From the NCBI GenBank assembly GCA_017465095.1, contig JAFTWX010000074.1, forward strand, positions 24,040-88,039: a DNA stretch of 64,000 nt, read 5' to 3'. The notes under the pieces were generated by a model. It made no database searches. It saw only the letters and a program-made list of their open reading frames with translations, and had not been told where the DNA came from. Positions 26,465 through 34,952 of the stretch are shown here, piece after piece; the first letter of the stretch is position 1, and each line of letters opens with the position of its first letter. The stretch comes from Lachnospiraceae bacterium (lineage in GTDB: Bacteria; Bacillota; Clostridia; Lachnospirales; Lachnospiraceae). The position numbers were made by a program, and so were the translations under genes.

Positions 26465-27661
26465 TTATTTCACAAGTCGAACGGTTTCTCTCGCGATAGC
26501 AAGCTCTTCGTTGGTCGGAACTACCCACACCTGTGTCTTGCTGTCCTCTGTGGAAATACGGATTTCCTCCCCGCGTTCATTGTTGGCAACCGGATCAATT
26601 GTTACCCCAAGGTAACCAAGATACTGGCATGCTGTAGTACGGGCAGCAATGTTATTTTCGCCGACACCGGCTGTGAACACAATCGCATCCACACCGTTCA
26701 TAGCTGCCACATATGCACCGATATATTTCGCTACACGGTAACCCCATGTCTCCAGAGCTGCCTGAGCTTTTTCATTTCCGGAATCCGCTGCATTGCCCAG
26801 ATCACGGAAGTCACTGGAAAGTCCGCCCGACAAACCGAGCACACCGGATTTTTTATTACAGATATCAATGATTTCCTGCACGGTTTTTCCTTCTTTTTCT
26901 GCCAGGAAACTTACAATAGCAGGGTCGATATCACCGGAACGTGTTCCCATAATCAAACCTTCCAGCGGAGTAAGTCCCATGGATGTATCTACACACTGTC
27001 CATGGAGAACTGCAGATACAGATGCACCGTTGCCGAGATGGCAAACGATAATCTTGAGATCCTCGCGCTTCTTTCCCATGAGCTCAGCTACACGGTTGCT
27101 AACAAAGTCATGGCTTGTACCGTGGAAACCGTAGCGTCTCACTTTATACTTTTCATAATATTCATACGGAAGTCCGTAGAGATAAGCTTTCTTTGGCATC
27201 GTCTGATGGAACGCCGTATCAAATACTGCCACCATAGGTACATTCGGCATAATTTCCTTGCAGGAGTTGATACCGATTAAGTTGGCCGGATTGTGAAGCG
27301 GAGCAAGATCATTGCACTTTTCAATCGCTTCTATCACCTCATCCGTAATAATGACGCTGCTGGCAAAATTTTCACCGCCGTGTACGATTCGGTGTCCCAC
27401 CGCACCGATTTCATCCAAAGAGCTCACAACACCGACTTCCGGATCTGTCAATTTGTCAATTACAGCTGCTACCGCCTGTGTATGGTCTGTCATATCAATC
27501 TCTGTTTTAATCTTATCACCCTCACCGGCCTGATGCGTAATGGCACTTCCGGCAATACCGATTCTCTCGCAGAGACCTTTTGCCAACACTGCTTCACTTT
27601 CGCTGTCAATCAGCTGATATTTAAGAGAAGAGCTTCCGCAGTTAATTACTAAAATATTCAT
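26465..27661 (-). CDS. ackA: Acetate kinase
   Basis: 398 residues, standard length. Converts acetyl phosphate and ADP to acetate and ATP in the final energy-yielding step of acetate fermentation. Family signatures: ILVINCGSSSLKYQLID at the N-terminus, HRIVHGGENF, the VFDTAFHQTMP segment, RYGFHGTSHDFVSNR and IVCHLGNGASVSAVLHG, then FTAGVGENN. Catalytic His and Arg positions are retained. ATG 27661 is preceded by AAAGAAGG; the frame extends nine codons upstream without support. There is no phosphotransacetylase gene next to it, unlike in many genomes where pta is adjacent. Confidence 0.97.
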   Translation of the reverse strand: MNILVINCGSSSLKYQLIDSESEAVLAKGLCERIGIAGSAITHQAGEGDKIKTEIDMTDHTQAVAAVIDKLTDPEVGVVSSLDEIGAVGHRIVHGGENFASSVIITDEVIEAIEKCNDLAPLHNPANLIGINSCKEIMPNVPMVAVFDTAFHQTMPKKAYLYGLPYEYYEKYKVRRYGFHGTSHDFVSNRVAELMGKKREDLKIIVCHLGNGASVSAVLHGQCVDTSMGLTPLEGLIMGTRSGDIDPAIVSFLAEKEGKTVQEIIDICNKKSGVLGLSGGLSSDFRDLGNAADSGNEKAQAALETWGYRVAKYIGAYVAAMNGVDAIVFTAGVGENNIAARTTACQYLGYLGVTIDPVANNERGEEIRISTEDSKTQVWVVPTNEELAIARETVRLVK

Positions 27662-27715
27662 AATAGTTACCTTCTTTCTGATTATCATTGTCTGTATATA
27701 ATAGGTATTTTATAC

Positions 27716-27746
27716 GAAAAATCCCGCGTCTGCAACAGACGCGGGC
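27716..27746 (-). terminator. Terminator before ackA, after the polytopic membrane gene
   Basis: CCCGCGTCTG / CAGACGCGGG perfect 10-base-pair stem with a 3-base loop, followed by ATTTTTC on the minus strand. Confidence 0.92.
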
Positions 27747-27765
27747 GGAAAATATTTCTTTTTTA

Positions 27766-29085
27766 CTAACGATTCAAAGAAATTATCGTACTACACAAAG
27801 AAACAAAAGCCAGCAATACGCTTATCACTGTAACGGACTTCCTTTTTGTTTCGTCCATCTTCCCGTACAAATAATAACTCAGGCAAATCAGCACAATCCA
27901 GAACGGATAATAGGTACGATTACCCGACGCATAAATTGTCGGCGAAAATCCCATAATCAAGCGGGAAACAAATCCCACACCGAAAACAAAAATAAGCACA
28001 AGCGATTTTTTTAAATCCGTTTCCAAAAGATACAAATCTACAATGACCGTTATAATCACAACAAAAAAAAGCAGCAAAGGAAACCATCTGTTTCGCAAAT
28101 CATAATTGCTCAAATCGATTACACCATATTCTCCTACTGATTCAAACAAATATTTCATTGTAGGGAAAATTGCAAGGACACCTTCTTTAAACAGTCCCAG
28201 CGCCATAGAAAAAACGAGGGGTATCGATCCTAAAATGCATTGAACAAAGCTTCCGTCACTTACTAGACACACAAACAACACAGCAACAAAAACAAGCCAT
28301 AAAGCATCCCCTTCAAACAACAAATGTTCCATCGTTGTCGAGAATCCCATATCAAATTTTTGCAATGCAGTTAAACCGATATATTCCGGAAATTTGTCAC
28401 CGATTTCCACCAAAACACGATTATTCCCACCTTCGCCCAGCAGCATAAACAAAATACAACCGACAGCCAACACAAACATTAGCCAGGGATAACTTCTCCT
28501 TCTCTCATTTTTCAAAGAAAAACAGCAAATTAAAAACAGCGCACCATTCATAAGCAGAGCAGTTTGTTCCATATTACAGGCAAATACAAGCAACAATGCC
28601 CCCACTAATTTCAACAACCACTTACTGTTTTCCTTCAACACAATACAGACACACCATACACCTGCCGCCATAGGCCAAAGATAATAGATGCAAGTCACCG
28701 TAAAGCCTGCATCGAGGAAACAAGCATATGGAATTACAAAGAAAAGAGAAACCAAAAATATTTCGTCCAAATGATTTTCTTTGTTGCCTACGAGCAAATT
28801 TTTTATACCGAATAACAACATAAAGAAAACGATGGCATTGAACATTTTAAACAGCATCATCGGTTTCGACAGTATGCCGACCGCCGTCACATCAATCAAT
28901 ATGCGGTTCGACCATGTTTCAAAATAATATTTCATGTATTCATAAAGAGACTGCATCTGTAATGCCGCCTGATAAGCCGGTTCATCCCCGGTTGTTGACT
29001 GAATCAAGAATTCTATTGCAACCCATACAGCAAAAGCAATAATCAAAACATAATTATCTTTTGTCCATTTTTTAACATTTGTCAC
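27766..29085 (-). CDS. Polytopic membrane protein, function unknown
   Basis: 439 residues with about eleven hydrophobic segments evenly spread, and an N-terminal feature TTGDEPAYQAALQM in the first extracytoplasmic loop followed by YYFETWSNRILID. The overall plan (GT-C-like polytopic protein with charged residues after the first TM) recalls uncharacterised Lachnospiraceae membrane proteins near surface-polysaccharide genes, but no catalytic motif is clear and no such genes surround it. It starts two bases after the preceding gene, so the two are translated together. The region is somewhat more A/T-rich than its flanks. No function is assigned. Confidence 0.75.
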   Translation of the reverse strand: MTNVKKWTKDNYVLIIAFAVWVAIEFLIQSTTGDEPAYQAALQMQSLYEYMKYYFETWSNRILIDVTAVGILSKPMMLFKMFNAIVFFMLLFGIKNLLVGNKENHLDEIFLVSLFFVIPYACFLDAGFTVTCIYYLWPMAAGVWCVCIVLKENSKWLLKLVGALLLVFACNMEQTALLMNGALFLICCFSLKNERRRSYPWLMFVLAVGCILFMLLGEGGNNRVLVEIGDKFPEYIGLTALQKFDMGFSTTMEHLLFEGDALWLVFVAVLFVCLVSDGSFVQCILGSIPLVFSMALGLFKEGVLAIFPTMKYLFESVGEYGVIDLSNYDLRNRWFPLLLFFVVIITVIVDLYLLETDLKKSLVLIFVFGVGFVSRLIMGFSPTIYASGNRTYYPFWIVLICLSYYLYGKMDETKRKSVTVISVLLAFVSLCSTIISLNR

Positions 29086-29087
29086 AG

Positions 29088-29564
29088 CTAACTTTCATCC
29101 TTCCCAATATAGATATCCAAATGCGTTAATACACCGTATTTCCCGTTACCTTTATCAACAAAACACACTTGATACCTATGGTTATCCAAGTCTGCTTTCT
29201 CCGTGTTTATCCTACATGTAAATCCAAAATGCGAAGTGGGTGAATATTTTTCTTTTTCGTCTTCTCGCTCCGTAAACTGTGTCGGAACTTCATAGATTAC
29301 ATCATTTTCTATATCAAGAAGTGCAACCGTACAATTCCACGGTCTTTCCACATCACCATACCAATAAAAATAACCGGATAATCCCATGTACGAATCACCA
29401 TACCATGTATGTTCTATTTCATAGCAGGCATTTTCATTGACAAGACAACCCGTTGTATTTATCTCTCGCACATAGGTATATTCCTGTATACGCAGCAAAC
29501 AATATAAAAGAAACATGACTACAAATGACAAATATATTGCTATAATTCCTTTTCTTTTGTCCAT
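29088..29564 (-). CDS. Single-TM protein with extracytoplasmic domain, function unknown
   Basis: 158 residues. One N-terminal membrane segment (about 6-24, GIIAIYLSFVVMFLLYCLL) is followed by an extracytoplasmic domain with four cysteines and aromatic-rich strands (YFYWYGDVERPWNCTVALLD). It lacks a cleavage or lipobox motif, so it is probably anchored. ATG 29564 is chosen; GAAGGG lies about 12 bases upstream, which is long. It is coupled to the polytopic membrane protein gene and the pair is driven by the promoter at 29615-29644. I do not recognise the family. Confidence 0.72.
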   Translation of the reverse strand: MDKRKGIIAIYLSFVVMFLLYCLLRIQEYTYVREINTTGCLVNENACYEIEHTWYGDSYMGLSGYFYWYGDVERPWNCTVALLDIENDVIYEVPTQFTEREDEKEKYSPTSHFGFTCRINTEKADLDNHRYQVCFVDKGNGKYGVLTHLDIYIGKDES

Positions 29565-29585
29565 ACCTGTAAAACCCTTCTTGTG

Positions 29586-29633
29586 TGCAACCAAATGGTT
29601 GCATTTTTTCACGAATTATACCACCGTATGGTA
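29586..29633. promoter_or_regulatory. Two palindromic operators between divergent genes
   Basis: IR1 TGCAACCA aa TGGTTGCA (29586-29603) lies in the 5' leader of the minus-strand operon; IR2 TACCA ccgta TGGTA (29619-29633) overlaps the start of the spacer and the -10 of its promoter. Both share the half-site ACCA/TGGT. They are likely binding sites for a regulator, most simply the XRE protein encoded divergently at 29685. Confidence 0.6.
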
Positions 29634-29644
29634 ACATTTGTCAA
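29615..29644 (-). promoter_or_regulatory. Promoter of the 29564-27766 operon
   Basis: TTGACA (29639-29644) and TATAAT (29615-29620), both consensus, with 18-base spacing; palindrome IR2 overlaps the promoter core. Confidence 0.8.
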
Positions 29645-29684
29645 ACAAGCAACTCGGCACCTTAAAGGAGCATCTATTATTTGT

Positions 29685-29897
29685 ATGAAATGGCAACGAT
29701 TTGAAGATATAAGAATAGATCATGATCTGACGCAGCAACAGGTTGCTGATATTCTGAACTGTCAAAGAGAAGTGTATCGAAGATACGAAAAGGGCATTCG
29801 TGAAATGCCCCTTTCCTACGCCATTATCTTGGCTAAGTATTATCATGTATCTCTCGATTATTTGACAGGGTTAAGCGATGACGCAACCACGCGCTGA
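29685..29897 (+). CDS. Small XRE/Cro-CI helix-turn-helix regulator
   Basis: 70 residues, a single HTH_XRE domain: FEDIRIDHDLTQQQVADILN then REVYRRYEKGIREMPLSYAI and the end YHVSLDYLTGLSD. ATG 29685 is used; AAAGGAG lies 14 bases upstream, longer than usual, and an upstream in-frame ATT would have better spacing, so the start is not certain. It is divergent from the two-gene membrane operon whose promoter contains two palindromes, and probably represses it. It ends two bases before the end of proS, in convergent orientation. Confidence 0.85.
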   Translation: MKWQRFEDIRIDHDLTQQQVADILNCQREVYRRYEKGIREMPLSYAIILAKYYHVSLDYLTGLSDDATTR

Positions 29898-29899
29898 TT

Positions 29900-31345
29900 T
29901 TAGTACGCTCTTCCCCAATAAACCATCTTTGTTGCAGGCTTTCCGCAGCATACACATGTATCTGCAATATGTTCCTGCTCCCATGGCATACAACGGCTTG
30001 TTACGCTTAGTTTTTCTTTGATCTCATCCTCGCAGGCCTGATCCTCACACCACATAGCTTTTACAAATCCGGATTTTTCTGTAAAGAGTTTCACAAATTC
30101 ATCCATATCATGAGCCACATATGTGTGCTCTTCTCTGTGCGCTCTTGCATGTTCAAGCATTTCAACCTGCATCTTGTCAAGAAGCTCTACTACCTTTGTC
30201 TCAATCTCATCAAGACTGCACTCAATTTTTTCGCGTGTGTCACGACGAACGAGAACACATTTGTTTGCCTCGATATCCTTCGGACCGATCTCTACACGTA
30301 CCGGAATTCCGCGCATCTCACACTCGGAGAATTTCCATCCCGGACTCTTATCTGTATCGTCCACTTTCACGCGGAGACCTTCTTTTCCTGCTGCTGCAAG
30401 ACGATCTTTGAGCTCAAACGCTTTGTCAAGCACACCTTCTGCCTGCTGGCGAATCGGAATAATCATAACCTGTGTCGGCGCCACTCTCGGCGGAAGTACA
30501 AGACCGGAATCATCACCGTGTACCATGATGATGGCACCGATAAGTCTCGTTGTCATTCCCCAGGAAGTCTGATGTGCATACTGAAGTTTGTTGTTTTTGT
30601 CTGTATACTGAATGCCGAATGCTTTCGCAAAACCGTCACCGAAGTTGTGGCTGGTTCCTGACTGAAGCGCCTTTCCGTCATGCATCAACGCTTCGATGGT
30701 GTAGGTCGCTTCCGCACCTGCAAATTTTTCTTTCTCTGTCTTACGACCTTTGATTACAGGCATAGCAAGAACGTTCTCGCAGAAATCTGCGTATACGTTC
30801 AGCATCTGAACGGTTCTCTCTTCCGCTTCCTGTGCTGTTGCGTGTACGGTATGACCTTCCTGCCATAAGAACTCACGGCTGCGAAGGAACGGTCTTGTCT
30901 CCTTTTCCCAGCGCACTACCGAACACCACTGGTTGTAGTTCTTCGGAAGATCGCGGTATGACTGAATTTCATTTTTATAAAAATCACAGAACAATGTTTC
31001 GGAAGTCGGTCTGACACACATTCTCTCCTGAAGCGGGTTAAGTCCTCCGTGTGTCACCCAGGCTACCTCAGGCGCAAATCCTTCCACATGGTCTTTTTCT
31101 TTCTGAAGAAGACTCTCCGGAATGAACATCGGAAGATAAACATTTTCCACGCCTGTCGCTTTGAACATTGCGTCGAGCTGCTTCTGAATCAGCTCCCAAA
31201 TTGCGTATCCGGCCGGTTTTAAAACCATACAACCCTTTACGCTCGTGTAATCGATGAGTTCCGCTTTCTTTACCACATCTGTATACCACTGGGCAAAGTC
31301 CACATCCATCGCAGTGATAGCTTCTACTAACTTTTTGTCTGCCAT
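29900..31345 (-). CDS. proS: Prolyl-tRNA synthetase, short (eukaryote/archaea-like) form
   Basis: 481 residues. Charges tRNA-Pro. This is the form without the bacterial editing insertion: class II motif 2 [20 protein letters not shown] and motif 3 near the end of the core ([20 protein letters not shown]), then the anticodon-binding domain and a C-terminal zinc-binding region with cysteines ([27 protein letters not shown]) ending in MVYWGRAY. Start ATG 31345 with AAAGGAG. Expression is controlled by a T-box leader at 31375-31625. It is convergent with the XRE gene. Confidence 0.96.
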   Translation of the reverse strand: MADKKLVEAITAMDVDFAQWYTDVVKKAELIDYTSVKGCMVLKPAGYAIWELIQKQLDAMFKATGVENVYLPMFIPESLLQKEKDHVEGFAPEVAWVTHGGLNPLQERMCVRPTSETLFCDFYKNEIQSYRDLPKNYNQWCSVVRWEKETRPFLRSREFLWQEGHTVHATAQEAEERTVQMLNVYADFCENVLAMPVIKGRKTEKEKFAGAEATYTIEALMHDGKALQSGTSHNFGDGFAKAFGIQYTDKNNKLQYAHQTSWGMTTRLIGAIIMVHGDDSGLVLPPRVAPTQVMIIPIRQQAEGVLDKAFELKDRLAAAGKEGLRVKVDDTDKSPGWKFSECEMRGIPVRVEIGPKDIEANKCVLVRRDTREKIECSLDEIETKVVELLDKMQVEMLEHARAHREEHTYVAHDMDEFVKLFTEKSGFVKAMWCEDQACEDEIKEKLSVTSRCMPWEQEHIADTCVCCGKPATKMVYWGRAY

Positions 31346-31374
31346 TTTGTTTCTCCTTTTCGCATTTTATTTGT

Positions 31375-31625
31375 CCAAGGCGCTGCCCATCAAAAAAGGA
31401 TGATCACGCCTATCCATCCCAAAGGGACCGAAATCTCGGCGGTACCACCCTAATTAGTGTTCATACACTCTGCTCATAAACCGTTAACGCCGGCACTACG
31501 CTGTATTTTCATACAGAGCTCCGAGGTAGGTTCGACTGCTGCCCCGTAAGAATCTCTCACCAACGATTCTCTCTCTTTGACGGTTTCACAATGTACTGAT
31601 CCTCTTCATCGCTGAAATCTTATAA
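31375..31625 (-). ncRNA. T-box leader (proline) upstream of proS
   Basis: The conserved T-box AGGGTGGTACCGCCG is present (31437-31451 on plus), followed by a terminator hairpin GGATG/CATCC with six T before proS. Stem I lies upstream, with AGAGAGAG and GGTGAGAG elements. Its 3' part reads GAACCTACC, placing the specifier CCT (Pro; 31528-31530) followed by A as in other T-boxes. Uncharged tRNA-Pro would favour antitermination and raise proS expression. This RNA fills the 328-base gap between proS and the carboxypeptidase gene. Confidence 0.92.
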
Positions 31626-31673
31626 TTCTCTACTGATTGTAGAAAAGGTTTTGTTTTTTGTCAAGCTATTTTC

Positions 31674-32909
31674 TTATTCAGATACGTTCTCTCCCGCCTC
31701 CTCTTGTGGCAGGAATTTTTTATAAATTTCTACATGGTCGTAAATGCATCTCCAGCTGCTGGTGGAATCCGCTGTCACGCAGATGTATTCATTTTCTTCG
31801 CCGTCCAAAGTGCAACTGGCCGCACAGCTTCCGGACTCTACCACATAGCCTGTCTTTCCGGCAAGCACAAAACCGCCCGCATCCTTATCCTCAATGCGGC
31901 GCAAAAACCAGTTGGAAATGTTGATTCCTTCCGGGTGCTGCTCGGTAAACGTAGTCGTATATTTCTTGGCTGACAATACTTCTCTGCACAGTTCATTATC
32001 AAGCGCCGCCTGCAAAATAATCGCCATATCGTAAACGCTGCAATAGTGGTTTGCGTCGTAAATGCCCACGCAGTTGGTAAAATGTGCACTTTCGGAAAGT
32101 CCCAGTTCCTCCAGCTTCGCATTCATAAGCTCCACAAACTTCTCCTGTGATCCGGCCACATACTCAGCAAGCCCCACAGCAGCATCTGCGCCGGAAGGAA
32201 GAACCGTACCGTAAAACAAATCCTTTATCTTTACGGTTTCTCCCACTTCCCAACCGACAATACTGCAGTCATTTTTATAGCTGTAATCTGCAATCTCCTG
32301 CGTGAGTGTGAAGGTGTCCTCCAAATCGGTCACATGCTCCGCTGCCACCAAAACGGTGAGCACCTTCGTCATGGACGCAGGGTTAATAATCGTCTTCGGA
32401 TTGCGCTGTGCAATAATATTTCCGGTCTGTGTGTCAACCAAAATCGCGTAGGAACTGATCACCTCACCCGGAACCGATGTCGTCGCATCCGTGGCGGTAG
32501 CTACATAAGCTTCCGGAATCTCCTGCGTAGAGGTCGTTGGCGAAGAAGTTTCCTCCGGCTTACTTTCTCCCGATGCAACATCCGGACTCTGCCCGGTCAC
32601 CGCAGCTTCCGGTTCCTCGGAGAGCGATTCTTTCTCCGCCTGCAAATCTCCCTGCCCCGGCGCATACACCGTATTCGGTTTTTTGTCAATAACCTCCGGC
32701 TCCTTGTTCGACAACAATACTTTCGCGACAATAAATACAAGCAAAATTCCGACGCACGGAACCGCCACCCGCATGATACGCCGAATCTTTTTCTGTCGCT
32801 GTTTTCTTCTGCGCATCTCGTTGCGACGGCGTCTCCGCTCTCTCCGCCGCTGCTCTTCGTATTCATCAATTTCTTCTATTTCCAAATCTTCCAGTCTGAA
32901 TTCTTCCAT
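31674..32909 (-). CDS. D-alanyl-D-alanine carboxypeptidase (S11 family), membrane anchored
   Basis: 411 residues. A very charged cytoplasmic tail (Glu/Arg-rich, about 1-45) leads to one TM at about 47-67, then an acidic/Ser/Thr linker to about 140 and the S11 domain. The catalytic SxxK is SMTK (in INPASMTKVLTVLV), and KTG is seen in AGKTGYVVESG. The motif that is usually SxN reads SGA in LPSGADAAVGLAEY, with Ala for Asn. The enzyme trims the terminal D-Ala of peptidoglycan pentapeptides. This is anchored N-terminally, unlike the C-terminal amphipathic anchor of PBP5. Start ATG 32909 with AAAGGAAA. It lies 19 bases after the aldolase gene stop. Confidence 0.88.
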   Translation of the reverse strand: MEEFRLEDLEIEEIDEYEEQRRRERRRRRNEMRRRKQRQKKIRRIMRVAVPCVGILLVFIVAKVLLSNKEPEVIDKKPNTVYAPGQGDLQAEKESLSEEPEAAVTGQSPDVASGESKPEETSSPTTSTQEIPEAYVATATDATTSVPGEVISSYAILVDTQTGNIIAQRNPKTIINPASMTKVLTVLVAAEHVTDLEDTFTLTQEIADYSYKNDCSIVGWEVGETVKIKDLFYGTVLPSGADAAVGLAEYVAGSQEKFVELMNAKLEELGLSESAHFTNCVGIYDANHYCSVYDMAIILQAALDNELCREVLSAKKYTTTFTEQHPEGINISNWFLRRIEDKDAGGFVLAGKTGYVVESGSCAASCTLDGEENEYICVTADSTSSWRCIYDHVEIYKKFLPQEEAGENVSE

Positions 32910-32928
32910 CGTATTTCCTTTAACACTT

Positions 32929-33807
32929 TTATTTTTTATCTACACTTCCAAACAGTATCATCTTTTCCATCACGGATTTTTTTATCGCATCTATGGTGGA
33001 CGGTATGGTATCTGTCAGTCCCTTTCCGTCGCAGTAAGCCTGCGCAGCAGCTTTTGCTCCCGCATTGTTGATATCCGTAAAGATATTGATTTTACTGATT
33101 CCTCTTTCAATGGCTGTCTTAAAATCCTGATCCGTAAGTCCCGAACCGCCGTGAAGAACAAGCGGTGTATCAATCACCCCTGCAATTTCCGTAATTCGGT
33201 CAAAATCCAGCTTCGGCGGAAGCTTATATGCACCGTGGGCTGTGCCGACCGCAATCGCCAGCGCATCCGCTTTCGTCTTTTCAATAAAATCCTTTGCCAT
33301 GGACGGATCCGTGTAAAAACGTGTCGGATCAAGTTGTTCACTGCTAACTTTTGCAGAAGCCTCATCTGTCGCTTCCGCGGAACCTTCATTGTCTCCCACA
33401 TGCCCCAGTTCGGCTTCTATCGTAGCGCCGTATTTGTGGGCAAGTGCAGTCATAGCCGCTACACGTTCCACGTTTTCTTCATAAGATGCGGTGGAACAAT
33501 CGTACATAACAGAGCTGAACCCATATTCCAGAGCCGCCTTACAGGTCTCCTCCTTCAGGCCGTGATCCAAATGCACCACCACCGGTACACTGGCTCTCTC
33601 CGCCATCGGTATGAGCAAATCCGCCAGTTCGCGAAGCGGTCCGAAAGGAAGCAGTATTTCTGCTGTTCCGATGATTACCGGAGAATTCATTTCCTCCGCC
33701 GCCGCAATCACACCTCTTGCAAGTTCCAGATTTACCGTATTAAAAAGTCCTACCGCATATTTCCCTGTGCGGGCAGGAAGCAAAACATCATTCATATTTA
33801 CCAGCAT
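32929..33807 (-). CDS. Class II fructose-bisphosphate aldolase family protein
   Basis: 292 residues. Zn-dependent ketose bisphosphate aldolase: metal and catalytic motifs HLDHG, EAELGHVGDNEG, AVGTAHGAYK and LVLHGGSGLTDQD, with NIFTDIN. It splits a ketose 1,6- or 1,x-bisphosphate to DHAP and an aldehyde. Start ATG 33807 (CGGAGA upstream) rather than the frame-opening Met nine codons earlier. The stop of the PfkB kinase gene lies five bases before the start; the two form a kinase/aldolase pair, so the natural substrate may be a sugar other than fructose (tagatose, psicose, or a phosphorylated side product). The glycolytic enzyme itself would usually be encoded alone. Confidence 0.9.
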   Translation of the reverse strand: MLVNMNDVLLPARTGKYAVGLFNTVNLELARGVIAAAEEMNSPVIIGTAEILLPFGPLRELADLLIPMAERASVPVVVHLDHGLKEETCKAALEYGFSSVMYDCSTASYEENVERVAAMTALAHKYGATIEAELGHVGDNEGSAEATDEASAKVSSEQLDPTRFYTDPSMAKDFIEKTKADALAIAVGTAHGAYKLPPKLDFDRITEIAGVIDTPLVLHGGSGLTDQDFKTAIERGISKINIFTDINNAGAKAAAQAYCDGKGLTDTIPSTIDAIKKSVMEKMILFGSVDKK

Positions 33808-33812
33808 ATTTT

Positions 33813-34934
33813 TTATTCTCCGTTCTTCTGCCATCCGGCAGAGATTTTGGCTTTCAGTTCATCCAGCGGTTTCAGTCCGCTGAGGGCATCAAATGCCTCC
33901 ACGCAGCAGGCGCCCGTCGCCGTCGCCATCTGAAGAGATGTTGCAAGTGACTCACCGTTTAATATCGATGTCAAAAAGGCCGCGATGCTAGTATCGCCTG
34001 CGCCGGTTCCGCAGACAACAGCGTCCGGTTTGTAACTCTTCTCAAAACCTTCTTTGCCTGCCCACTCTTCTAAAGTTAGCCCAAGCTTACTACAAAGCGT
34101 TCCCATGCTTTCCTCATCCGAGGTCTTGTAATACACGCCCGGAGCTCCGCACTTAATCAAAACCGTTTTCGCTCCCATAGAGAGAACTTTCTGCGCCAAC
34201 GGTGCAATGTCTTCCGGAGTCAAAACCTCCGTCATATCGCCTCCTCCGCTGCGCTTTTCCCACTCGGCAAAACGTTCCCGATCCAGCATAAAACAAAGCT
34301 CTTCCACACTCGGAACAAAAAAATCTACATACGGAAGTGTTCGTGACAAAATCTTTTCCCAGTCGGCTTTCCCTGCATCCGAAGTCGGATCAATTGCTGC
34401 CATATCGAGCGACACCGCTGTCTTTCCTTCTCTCACCCGGGCAAACATTTCCGCCATTTGCTGTCCGTCGTCCATATACATATTGCGCATAATCGGCGGG
34501 TATCCGAAATGGAAAAGATCCGCCTCATGAATCTTATCATAATCAAGATCATCCTTCGTAAACGTGTCGTTTGCTCCCGGATCATGGAGAAAAATACGGT
34601 CTATGCCCGGAACCGCCAGCACTACCGAATAAGAGGTAGCAGAATCATCCGAGACAATCATCTCTCCGTCCGCATCATACTTTTTCAAAATTTCCAAAAT
34701 GACATTTCCGAAACTGTCATTGCCCACTTTTCCCATGAGGCTGACTTCGTTTCCGAGTATTTTCATGGCAAGACCGGTATTGGCAATACATCCTCCCGTA
34801 TGTATATCCACACCATCCATATGAATGAGCTTGCCCGGCTGAAGAATCGCCTCCATCTTGGAAGCTTTTTTCCCCGAAAAAACCGGTGTAATATCAATAC
34901 ATATATGTCCTGCGACAACAGCTTTTTTGTTCAT
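33813..34934 (-). CDS. PfkB-family carbohydrate kinase
   Basis: 373 residues, longer than typical PfkB sugar kinases (300-330), with extra segments near residues 215-240 and 275-305. Signatures: VAGHICIDITP at the start, HTGGCIANTGLAMKILG, and the catalytic-base/anion hole GTGAGDTSIAAFLTS. ATP-dependent phosphorylation of a sugar or sugar phosphate. Start ATG 34934 with GGGAGG. Together with the downstream aldolase gene, five bases apart, it probably makes a phosphoketose and splits it. Confidence 0.88.
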   Translation of the reverse strand: MNKKAVVAGHICIDITPVFSGKKASKMEAILQPGKLIHMDGVDIHTGGCIANTGLAMKILGNEVSLMGKVGNDSFGNVILEILKKYDADGEMIVSDDSATSYSVVLAVPGIDRIFLHDPGANDTFTKDDLDYDKIHEADLFHFGYPPIMRNMYMDDGQQMAEMFARVREGKTAVSLDMAAIDPTSDAGKADWEKILSRTLPYVDFFVPSVEELCFMLDRERFAEWEKRSGGGDMTEVLTPEDIAPLAQKVLSMGAKTVLIKCGAPGVYYKTSDEESMGTLCSKLGLTLEEWAGKEGFEKSYKPDAVVCGTGAGDTSIAAFLTSILNGESLATSLQMATATGACCVEAFDALSGLKPLDELKAKISAGWQKNGE

Positions 34935-34952
34935 ATCGGTCTGCCTCCCTGT

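Noticed and set aside
26465..27661. pta-ackA operon
   Set aside because: No phosphotransacetylase gene in the window; the upstream gene is an unrelated membrane protein behind a terminator.
32683..33933. 416-residue open frame on the plus strand opposite the aldolase gene
   Set aside because: Shadow of the minus-strand aldolase, kinase and carboxypeptidase genes; no RBS, no recognisable motif.
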